Below, one piece after another: positions 22,601 through 32,309 of a stretch of 36,318 nucleotides of DNA. The stretch is from Kipferlia bialata (lineage: Eukaryota; Fornicata). The notes under the pieces are model-generated. The model was not told the origin of the DNA and did not search any database. It worked only from the letters and a program-made list of their open reading frames with translations. Location: contig BDIP01000049.1 of NCBI GenBank assembly GCA_003568945.1, positions 1 through 36,318 of the forward strand. The letters run 5' to 3'. Position 1 is the stretch's first letter; each line of letters starts with the position of its first letter. A program made the position numbers and the translations under genes.

Positions 22601-25600
22601 TAGGAATTGTTCCATTCCCTCAATCTCACTGGCTATGAGTCACAGACCTTACCTATGTACATATGCAATAATCACCACCAGTTGGATCTACCCATCTGCA
22701 CTCGATACAATGTTACTCTCACATGTGTCCCCCCACCTCTTGAGGACCGGCAGCATCTGGGGCTGGGTCTCTGCCAGCTCAGACAGGATAGAGCATCTGG
22801 GGTCAGTGTCAGTGTCAGTATAGATAGAGCACCTGGGGTCACAAGGGCAGTCATGATACAGATGTCTGTGGAGACAGTAGGAACCACATAGATACCACAG
22901 TAGTCGGAAGACACTTCTAACATCAGCACATAAATACACATGGCCCCTACCTCGAGAGTCTGCTGTACATCTGGGACACGTCTGTGATGCTGCCCTTCCT
23001 GCCCACATCCTCAAAGGCCCTGGGGGTCAGAGAGGCATAGAATGATGATGTATCACTGGTGAGATATGGGATAAAGACATACCATCTATACAATGATGAC
23101 GCAGTGCATTTGTACCAGAGTGACATCACCAAAAAGAGAATGTAGAAACAAATGGGAGAACTCACCGGAACGCCGCCTCCATTTGCCCCTCAGAGGCCAA
23201 AAGGCGACCTCTCATTACCTATGCGTCAGTAAGAACAAATGGAAGAGGATACCAAAGAGAGACATATAAATATATGGAATACATGCTAATATTGATACAT
23301 GAACAGTTAGGATGAAAAGTGGACATACTCGCCCATACCGAAGCCACATAAGCCTCCCCAAATCACAAATATGACTATACGGTGGTCAAAGTATAATCCA
23401 TATGTACATACCCCTCTCCCACCTGCCTGACCAGAGTATAATATATATCCTCATATGTATATATATATATACAGCACCCATAAGCCCTACCTGTCTGACC
23501 ATCATGGCAGTGTCTCTGGAGGCCCTGCCCAGGTCAGCGGAGTCCTGGGGTGATACAGGGTAGGATATATAATGTATATACAATAATGCATGATATGACA
23601 CACAACAGCGTTAGGGTATCTGAGGACGGACCAGACCCCACCACATACACTATACACATTTACACATACCTGCCCCCTGTATGTAGCTGCACACAGTCCC
23701 TGTAGCACATGGGTGGTGGTTGGTATCTCCTAGGGGTGAGACATGTATGTACTAAATGTGAAAGATTGGATACTATGAGAACAACATCCCACCACATTAT
23801 ACCTGCTTAATCATTGCTTGGCCTGCTTTCTCCTGACCCACAATGGAGCATATCTCTGCTGTGAGAAATGCCTATCCGTTCAGACTTATACATACATATC
23901 TATACATATATACACATACATGGTACGACTATACACAGAGTACATAGTATCGACAATTGGCGATCAGACATATATAAGAGAGTGCACTGCAACAAGGATG
24001 GTCCCTAGCAGATATGACACAAATACTAATGTATGGCACATATGCCACCGACCTAGGAACCCTGACAGCATGCAGTCAAATAGGTACATCGAATGGGCCT
24101 GGAGTGAGAGACATATATATATACTCCATTCATCTTATATTCGTTACAATACATGTGTACACTGGACCTGGCATCAGTACCAGCATAGAAACCTTTGAAA
24201 GAAGAGTGTATCTTAGTATTGCAATGGATAGTATCAGGGTACATATAGATATATATACAGATGTTTGAAAATATATATAGCCACACCTGGTATATATCGC
24301 GTCTCTCCACTCTTGTTGTGTATGCGTGAAGCACTTTGTATGCCTGGGAGTACTGTCTGGGGTCAGATCAAAGGTGAAAACAAGATATAAGGAGTATACA
24401 AACAAGTATATATGTAATATATAAGTAGTATATATAGTATATATACCACACATGCCGCACCTGCTGGATATCATTAGGGTGCTGAGGTTGTACACCAGTA
24501 CCCTTCTGGTTAAAGGGTGCAGCCCAGACTCCCTGCATGTCAGAGCACGGGTATGGACACATTACACTACACAGTCTTCACCTTTGGTGGACCCTGTATA
24601 CATGTATAACAGTATGTACATGCTATCTGCTACCAAAGAGAGGAGGACCCGTGTCTACGTCCATCTATATGTATCCACACTGACTATCACTCACTCACCT
24701 TGATAGCCTTGACACCACCCAACTACCAGTCAATGACTATATATATAACACATACTCTCTCACCTTGATAGACTGGACATGGCAGATATTGCACTCTGCA
24801 CAGCAGATCGCAGCTGAATATGAGTGTATTATTAGAGTGAGGTACAAATATAATACAGATATGTAAGATTCATGTTCCTATCGGCCCACAAATCACAGCT
24901 GGGCCAGGATAACATACTCCGGTATCACTATAACTATCCACGTATCATATCAGAATCATACATGTATCACATGATACTGATACACCCTCCACCCACCTGG
25001 ACCACAGGTACAGACGGGTCCTTGACCAGCACTATGCACTGCACCAGTAGCTTGGCAGCCTTTACAGCTGACATGGGACCGGACTGCACAGGGACGTGTC
25101 TGGAGGGTGGGGTAGGTGTATGTGCATATACATATACATAACATATATATATATATATTGCATATATGTTGAACATATATATAAATATAGCTATATACAT
25201 ACTTACGGCCATTGCACAGGGACATGTCTGGGGATATGATAGAATAGCGCATCCCAGAATGAAAATTAGCCAATAGCGTAGGTAGTGAATGCACCCACCT
25301 TACGTTCCCAAACAGTGACTCGCTGTGTTCCTTGGCAGACTGTTGGAGCAGTGTCTCAACCTGAGAGTAAATGCATGCACACGGTAACATAGGGAGGTGA
25401 TTGACCAATGATAATGATGATTATACAGACGGAACACATTACAACCCCCGTGTCGAATCGCAGGCATATATCCTATGAATATGCCGACACGCATACTATA
25501 TACATCGGTGTATGTCACCTTCAATATGGCCTCCAGTGATGCATCGTACTTCCCCTCTCCCCAGGCTCTCTCAGCGTCAAACGCATATGCTGACGTCAGA

Positions 25601-26697
25601 CTATACTAAATGGCAAATTAGTATACATAGTCCTGAATATAATACGAAGAGCATATTCACAGGAACCAAGCCCACTCAATACTAATACTGAAAAGAGGCA
25701 CCCTATCTTCCATCCCATATACATACAGTACTCACATAATGAGAACCCTATCCGCCATTCGGCACCAATATTGAGATAATAGGCCCGTTTCGTATATATA
25801 TATGAATATATATTTACACACATACCTATGACCGGGGACAGGTGAGGTATGTGGTCTCGGATAGGGTCTGAGGGCACCCTTGATACAGCAGTCCTAGGCT
25901 CTGGGGTGTCTGTCAGTTAGAATTGTGAGACCCAGAGCAGGGAGAGAGTAGAGGGAGGGGGAGAATGAACATATGAACAAGAAGGGATGGGACACCCTAA
26001 GCCACTGTACCCATATACAATAATACAATGACACATAACAGTACAGAATCCCATGCCCTCCTCACCTGTGAATGCCGCCAGACCAGTCCACTCACCCATA
26101 TACAATAATATATATAAAATCATTGTATATATACAATACATGTAACTAGAATAAACAACCCACCTGTGAATGCCTCCAGGCCAGTCCCATCAGTATCAGT
26201 ATCAGGACTAGGACTGGAGGTGCAAGGGGGGGCAGTGTCAGTGCCCGTGTCAGTGTCAGTGTCGGTGAGGGATAGGAGAGGAGGGGCACGGTGGAGAGAC
26301 AGGGCAGTGGACTCCTCAAAGGACCTGGGGTCAGTGGATGGAGAGAGGTTGTTTAAGGCAGAAGGAAATGACGAGGTGTGTACCTGTAGTATGTATATAT
26401 CTAAGAGTGAGATACGGGTGTGCAATCAGTGTAGATAGGTCAAGAGAATCATTGGTTGGGAAGTGGGGGGGGGGTGGAAGGGGGGGGGGGGGGGGGGTAG
26501 GGATAGAGATAGAGAAAGATATCACATCACTGAGGGTATGGCCTACAAGGGGGTCCACGATTCACGGATATCAAGGGATATTTATGATAATATGATTGAC
26601 TTGTAAATCTTCGACTCTCCATACCCACGCGCAATATATACCACCCTACTTTAGGAGTCTTACCTACGAGTCCAATACCCGGCTGTGACGGGCTCAT
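19682..26697 (-). CDS. unrecognised all-helical, TPR-like or alpha-solenoid protein
   Basis: About 25 small exons (mostly 35-190 bases) join in consistent phase over most of the gene. The last exon ends HICRKMVDR with TGA at 19682-19684. The N-terminus is Ser/Thr/Asp-rich, with a (DT)n stretch near 26.2 kb. The rest alternates amphipathic helices: AYAFDAERAWGEGKYDASLE, SAVKAAKLLVQCIVLV, LRSAVQSAISAMSSL, QYSQAYKVLHAYTTRVE, LAEICSIVGQEKAGQAM, RAFEDVGRKGSITDVSQMYS and ALVARDLFAKAIFDRADDAY. Several have the W/A/Y/A spacing of TPR helices, so an alpha-solenoid scaffold is likely. I do not recognise the family. No signal peptide or obvious membrane segment is seen. The join from the first exon (ATG at 26697, MSPSQPGIGLV) to the next is one base out of phase, so that exon or its partner is uncertain. 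Confidence 0.68.
22751..22845 (-). repeat. triplicated acceptor region in the helical protein gene
   Basis: Three copies of a CAGCATCTGGGG-like segment (given strand) lie at about 22751-22765, 22787-22808 and 22822-22843. On the coding strand the last two are both full acceptors: CTGACCCCAG before ATGCTCTATC, and TGTGACCCCAG before GTGCTCTATC. The 22787 copy leads the exon that fits in phase (CSILSELAETQ). The upstream copy lies 30-40 bases into the intron and is a ready-made alternative 3' splice site. Confidence 0.65.
24692..24780 (-). repeat. duplicated exon 3' end and donor in the helical protein gene
   Basis: A segment reading CTCACCTTGATAG on the given strand occurs at 24692-24715 and 24755-24780. 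The second is the real exon end (codons SSLS, then a GTGAGAGAG donor). The first is a second donor, GTGAGTGAG, behind a short exon-like tail inside the following intron. Confidence 0.6.
25084..25234 (-). repeat. duplicated acceptor and exon 5' end in the helical protein gene
   Basis: The exon beginning (R)HVPVQSGPMSAVK has its first 15 or so bases and its CCAG acceptor at 25084-25108. A close copy lies upstream at 25212-25234, with acceptor ATATCCCCAG followed by ACATGTCCCTGTGCA, then a GTAAGT donor only a few bases later. If both signals were used, the copy would be a microexon of about 21 bases. Confidence 0.65.
26001..26194 (-). repeat. nested duplication of exon end and intron sequence
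   Basis: The exon 3' end reading GTGLEAFT at 26159-26194 is copied at 26061-26090 with the same GTGAGG-type donor. A 25-base intron segment (CCCATATACAATAATA core) at 26008-26025 recurs at 26095-26112. Together these are two overlapping duplications in one intron of the helical protein gene. Confidence 0.65.
26190..26275 (-). repeat. coding hexamer repeat (Asp-Thr)n
   Basis: Near the N-terminus of the helical protein, tandem GACACT/GATACT hexamers encode DTDTDT and related stretches (about 26190-26207 and 26238-26268). The same hexamer appears in introns elsewhere, for example about 2172-2195 and 21783-21800. Confidence 0.7.
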
Positions 26698-27123
26698 CTG
26701 GAAATCAAGGTAAACAAATCAGTACTATCAGTACACTGCGAGAAGAGGGTGATAAATGTGCAGTCAAAGATCCACACCGATGAATCTGTTTGTGATTTTG
26801 GGACTATCTCAGACTCACTCCCAAGGGCTCAAGTATCACCACATAACGAATCACGCCATGGAACATAAGTGTTTAGTAGTTTAGTGTCCTCTATTAACCA
26901 CTATTATCACTCTCGTCGAGTGTACGGTAGCCACTGAGAACAATACACACAGAGGTTCCAACACAAAACCAGCAAGGCCACTCTCTAATACAAACTGGAC
27001 ACATGCCTTTCAAAACACAAGACACCATGTCACACAACCGCACACGTCCCTTGAGCAAAACAGCTCACTAACAAAACACTATCAGACACCCGTATGTTCT
27101 TAAACCCTCTGCCTCTCTCTCCA
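26698..27123. other. intergenic spacer, no gene recognised
   Basis: About 425 bases between the coiled-coil protein stop and the helical protein start. Composition is ordinary and AC-rich near the end. I see no convincing exon, RNA gene or repeat. It should hold the promoter of the helical protein gene. Confidence 0.4.
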
Positions 27124-30100
27124 TCACTTGACCCTCTCCAACAGGAAGTCTCTGCAGAACTCCTCCCACCTATCAATGGGCACCCTGTCCCTGCGCATCA
27201 GGGACCAGGCCTGGGGTGGGGGGGGGGGGGGTATATATGTGTGTGTGTGTGTGAGACATAGAAAGGCAGAGTTCATATATACTAGCGTCACTCACGTGGA
27301 TGTGTGTCTCGTCTGATATGGGCGTGTGGTCCAGGTTGGGTCCAGGTAGCTCGTTGAGTAGGGCATTTCGCACGTAGTAGAAGGTCTTGATGAACATCTG
27401 GGAGTGAGTCTAGATATATTATGGAGCATATACATTTGTGTATATGTAGTGATCTAATCACCCCCACCTGGTTCTTGACTGCATCCAGACTCCTCTTGGC
27501 AGCCAGTTCCTTCATCTTGTACCCATACTCACGGTCCATCCCTAAAGTGAGGGCCAGAAACATATTCTATGAAACACACATGAAATATACAACACATCAC
27601 ATATAACATAGTATACCTGGGCTGAATGCGGCGTCCTTGGGGTGCATCTCCCCGCTGACCCCGGTGTGTGTGGAGCCTCTGCCTGTCACGACGGCTGGTG
27701 CCACGGGCCCAGCCACACCCTCTGACCCCTGAATGGATATGGTGGGAGGGGCATCAGTGGATGGGGGCACACTGGTGGGGACCTCGCCGGTTGGGGCAGG
27801 GGGAGCGGGCCTGCTGAAGGGTGAGGGGGGAGGGGGGGTGAGTCATTATAGACTACTTGCTGCAACAGTACAGATAGTAAATGGAGAAGCATACCTAGGT
27901 GTGAATATGTTGCTAAACAGGCTCTTTGCTCCTTCTGTGAAGCTGGCCAGTGAGAACGTAGAGTCTGACCTCTCCCTCATACCATGGGACCCATCAGTAC
28001 CATCACCACCCGATGCATGACCCTCGTGTGTGGCTGTCTCTGGCTCATCACTGACCCTGGGTGTGGATGGGAGGGCCTCAGGGTGGGTGACATCTGTGGC
28101 TATCCCACTGCCATCCTCTGAGGTGGTGCTAAGGGCGCCATCCTTGGCCCTTGTCTCTCCACCTATGGAGACCGGTAGCGACAGAGAGGGAGGCTCGCCC
28201 TCAACTCCCGTACCAGTCTGAGCCACATCAGTACCACCAACACTGTCTGAGACTTTGGTAGGAGTGCCCTCAACCTCTGCCTTTGGCTCACCACTGTCGG
28301 CAGCCACACCCGCTGTGTCAGCGTCCTGTGTAAGACCATCAACAACGGATGATGCATCTGCAGACACCAGGGCGGAGGACAGTTCTGTACCAGTAACTGT
28401 GGCAGCTGTAGCGGATCCTTTGGATATGGATGCTTCAGGTGCCTCTTTTCCCGCACCCGCTGCTCCTGTAGACACAGCAGAGACCCCGGGCTGCTCTCCG
28501 TGCTCAAGAGTGGTGCCTGACCCCTCTCTATCAACAACTGCCTCATTATCTGCATCAGCAGCAGGAGAAGGTGGGACAACCTGTGGCGACTTGGCTGACT
28601 CGGCATCTGCTGCAATGGTAGTGCTTACTGATGTGGCCTGAGTGACCCCTGAGTCATCTGCCTCGACAGCCACAGCAGGGGAAGTGGCCACAGGAGTGTC
28701 AGTCTCTGTAACAGGGACACCGGGAGCAGGGGTACCCTGTACAACTGCCTCTCCACTACCTCTAACGACACTGGGTGATACCGCATCACCACGAGTAACA
28801 GCATCTTGGCCATCGCTACCAGCAGTAGTTGCATGGGCCTGCACCCTAACTCCCTCCCTCACTGGAGTGTGTGGTTGGTCAGCATGCCCTGTCTCAACCA
28901 CTAGAGATGTCACTCCCACAGGACTCCCACTCACCCTCCCCTCAGTATGGACATGGGTATGGGTAGTCTCGGGTGATGGCTGCATGGACTTGTTGTGGTT
29001 GCAGGAGGCATGGATCCTGGGATAAGAGAGGAATAGAGTATGACAGTGCATTACGAACACAATTGGCTAATACACAGAGAGTCCAACACATATACCAACC
29101 TGCTGATCCTGCCCAGATACCGTTGTGCAAAGCAGAATGTGATGTCCTCCTCATGAGCCACTGCCCTCCCTTCCTCTCTCTCTCTCCTTCTCTCTGCCTC
29201 CTTGTCGTATGGATACCCAAAGGACTCAATGTGGAAGATTACCTTAGGTGAGGGAGCTATTCCTATACACCTCAGAGACAGGGTTAGTATACAGCAACTG
29301 ACCTCACTAGCCAGTCTTGTGTACACACTGTGTGTGGTGTCGACCTCATCGCTCAGCCTGACCATCGAGGTCGAGACCTGGGTGTGACCCAGGGGATACT
29401 CTAGATTGCTCAGACACAAAAGACCCCAGTTGTATGACTCACCCAAATAATCACCCACTCTACTTATATTCAAGTTCACCCAAGATGATAATGTTGATCA
29501 GTATATCCTTACCTCCTCGACAGCTGTACTGAGTCCATCTCTCTCCCTCATCAGATGCTCAACCACGCCTGATGGTCAGAGAAGGAAAACATCAAGGGAC
29601 ATAATACCACTCACAGGAAACGATAGTGACTCAATATGACATATGTGTAACGACAATGCCACCACTACCTTCCATCTCCCTGAGTTCCCTCTCTCGCCGC
29701 TTGACCTTGTCCTCCATCTTCTGGAGCTTCCTCTCTCTCTCAGCCGCCCTCTCTCTCTCCCTCTTCGATATGCCATCCCCTGCCTGAACGGGAGCAGGGG
29801 TATCCTTAGAAGCATCCTTGGACCTGGGGTCAATGGTGGATATAGAATGATATGGTTATGAATGAGTATGGTCTCACCTCAAGTGACGCAGCTCTGCCTG
29901 CAGTCGCCCTATCACAGTCTCCTGCGACGCTGTCTGGCCGTGAGTATATACCAACACACATATATAGAGATATGTATACAGATACATATATGCTATAAAC
30001 CCAGAGAGACAATACACATACCCTGTGCGAGAGGCTGGCACTCTTCTCCTGTTGCTCCATCAGCATGCGAGAGAGGGTGTCCCTCTCCTTCTCGGCCTGG

Positions 30101-30844
30101 AGGGTAAGAAGATAGTATCTACACTCATTGTGACAAGTTATGTGCACTTACCGTGTACTTGTCTGCATCCATCACTGCCAGTTCTCCCTGTAGCTCAGTA
30201 CACTGGGTCTCGACCTCCCTTAGCCTGGTATCAGGAGGGATAAAACCAACATAGTCAGCACTATATATATACTCCCATACACCCACCTAAGTCGTGTCTC
30301 CTGCCACCTCCTCAGCACCTCATTGTTGACCCTGTCACCCTCCTGGTCTGTGTCTGTGGAGAGGGGTAGGTGCACAGAGTCAGCCTGGGGTGAGGGTTAC
30401 TCAATGGGGGGGGGGGGGGGGAAAGAGAGGGGGAAAAAAAAAGGGGGGGTGTGGGGGGGGGGGGGTAGGGGATACCTGCTTCCGCCTCTGCTCCACCCTG
30501 CGCTGGTCTGTCTCCATCTGTGAGGGTGCGGGAGGGTACCAGGCCCCCTTGGCCTTTCTGAGTGGCTGGACCCTGTCCACTGTCCTGGTCCCAACCTCAC
30601 CCTTCTCCTTCTTGGCGGGCTCGGGCCTCACAGTCCGCACACTAGGACTGCTCTTCACATCAGGAGAGGCAACACTGACCTGAGGGGGGATGGGGAGGGG
30701 CTTGTGCACAATTGGACTGGGTGAACCTGGGAAGGGAACCTGCCCTGTTTGACTCTGTCCTGTTGGCGCTGCAAATTCACTCGAGTCATTCCACCATGCC
30801 TCACTCTCTGACGCCGTGTTTGTGAATCTTAGGCTCTTGGACAT
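27124..30844 (-). CDS. coiled-coil protein with a long Thr/Ser/Ala/Val-rich segment
   Basis: About 14 exons from ATG at 30844 (MSKSLRFTNTASESEAWW) to TGA at 27124. The first exon (30476-30844, 123 codons) is Pro/Ser/Lys-rich and ends in a basic helix (QRRVEQRRKQ). Six short exons at 29.3-30.4 kb encode heptad-like coiled coil: LREVETQCTELQGELAVMD, ERDTLSRMLMEQQEKSASL, TVIGRLQAELRHL, RERERAAERERKLQKMEDK and VVEHLMRERDGLSTAVEE. An exon reading VIFHIESFGYPYDKE.. and ..DITFCFAQRYLGRISR follows. One exon of about 1.1 kb (27897-29010) is low-complexity Thr/Ser/Ala/Val/Asp/Gly. The C-terminal exons (MDREYGYKMKELAAKRSLD, TFYYVRNALLNELPGPN, IDRWEEFCRDFLLERVK) look folded and helical. It is probably a cytoskeletal, tether or scaffold protein. 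I do not recognise the family. Confidence 0.72.
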
Positions 30845-31038
30845 ATGTGTTGAAAAGGCGGTCACAGCATGTGGAAACTCACAACCTAAAAATGGCTTTG
30901 GTGAAGAACCCCTTTTGAGTGTGTATCACTGACACGGGCAGGGCTTCATCACATCCGAATCCATTGTATACCGAGAAGAGTACTAAGTATCCCCAATCCC
31001 TACCACAACAACCACACAAAGATAGAAAGTTAGCTCAT

Positions 31039-31538
31039 TTACTCGGCCTCCTCCTCAGCCTCAGCGTAGAGGCGCATCTCGTAGGATGCCTTGTCGGTGG
31101 AGAGCACACGGAACATCTCAGAGGCGTCGTTGGAGTGGAGGTAACGCTTGGCAAGGTACTTGACGTACTTCTTGGCGAAGGAGTACTCGCTGTCGATCAC
31201 AACAGTGCTGCGCTCGACAGTGACCTTGGGGGCGGTCATACCGGCCTTGGTCTTGAAGTGCTCGATGACGTACTCGACCTGGTGTTAGAAAAGCATTCTA
31301 ACACGTGAGAAGAAAAAGACCAAAAGGCCACGGAACCCCAATACGACGTGCTTCAAAGGAAACAACGCCGAAGCTCCAGGAAGACAAGTTCAAGGATCAG
31401 GAATGGCCCATAAAGCTAAGATTCACCAAAACGTACGAAATCCTCGGGCTTGAGGTCGAGGTCCATGGCGGAAGACATGTCCATGACGAAGCGGGTGGGC
31501 TTCATGACAGCCTTGGTGGTCTTAGATACACGGGGCAT
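31039..31538 (-). CDS. RPL22: 60S ribosomal protein eL22
   Basis: Two exons, 31437-31538 and 31039-31278, encode about 113 residues. The intron is 31279-31436 (158 bases), with a GTACGT donor and a CTAACACCAG acceptor. Exon 1 is 34 codons from ATG at 31538 and ends DLDLKPEDF; exon 2 starts VEYVIEHFKTK. Family features are clear: TVERSTVVIDSE, SFAKKYVKYLAKRYL, ASEMFRVLSTDKASYEMRLY and an acidic tail AEAEEEAE. eL22 sits on the outside of the large ribosomal subunit and binds rRNA through the basic helix region. Codon use is biased to C- or G-ending codons (AAG, GTC, CTC), more than in neighbours, as expected for a highly expressed gene. Confidence 0.95.
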
Positions 31539-32309
31539 ATTGATTCGAGACTGCAAGAAGAGCCGTTCTGCTCTGGTTCTCGATACATTCCTTTAGCCCC
31601 TTGTGCATGTCGTGGTTTTTGTGTTCACTTTTAGTGCAAGCAGGCTTGAAGCCAGTTTTTGGTTAAGGGTTTACTTGGAAGAGGTGGTGTGGCTCATGCC
31701 TCTCTTTCTTGAAAACTAATTGGACCCGTAAAAAGGTCCAAGCACTTCCGGTCGTTTCCTAGGTTAACCAACTACTTATGAACAACAACAAGAAGAGGCG
31801 ATAGCTCTGGGTGGGACATTTGGTCAAGGATCTTTCCTCGGGCTAACTGTCTATGTCCTTCAGTTCTGTTTATTAATTGGTCCGGAGGGGATCGGGAGGA
31901 CACGTTGTGAGACTGGAAGTGGTGGAGAGGTGTTTGTATACCTGTTGCACTCCAGGAGGAGTGTATTTGCGAACTGCATTTGGTCAAGAGTGACTGGTAT
32001 GGTTCTCCTAGCTATACCCTGAAGTCATTCACGGACGGGTGGATACCCTATATATATGATAAATATATGTTGAAAGGTACAATGGTAGGTCCGGGAACCG
32101 CAACATGCCGGCCCAATCCAACTCGATTACAATAGGTACCTGTGTGATCGGGAGGATCCACTATTTGTGATAGCCAACCTTAGTCTCAAAACACAGTGTA
32201 GCATTTAGTATCTTGAATCTTGGATGGCTACATATGGCAACTATATCAAACTGGGCGTCATGCACGCCAACTGCTAGAAATATGAGTACGGGGTCTCTGC
32301 CGTCTTGGC
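31539..32309. other. eL22 upstream spacer, about 770 bases, no gene recognised
   Basis: The longest gene-free stretch in the window. It lies upstream of the eL22 start and downstream of the LRR gene stop. It contains a perfect six-base inverted repeat (TGGACC...GGTCCA, 31721-31740) and a direct repeat, CATTTGGTCAAG, near 31818-31829 and 31979-31990. No coding exon or clear RNA gene is visible. Promoter elements for a strongly expressed ribosomal protein gene are expected here, but I cannot assign any. Confidence 0.45.

Noticed and set aside
28255-29025. Plus-strand frames of about 127 codons rich in Ser, Thr and Ala.
   Set aside because: They are complements of the low-complexity exon of the coiled-coil gene. 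Repetitive sequence keeps several frames open.
31539-32309. Search for a tRNA or snoRNA in the eL22 spacer.
   Set aside because: Only a short inverted repeat was found. No cloverleaf with A and B box sequences could be recognised by eye.
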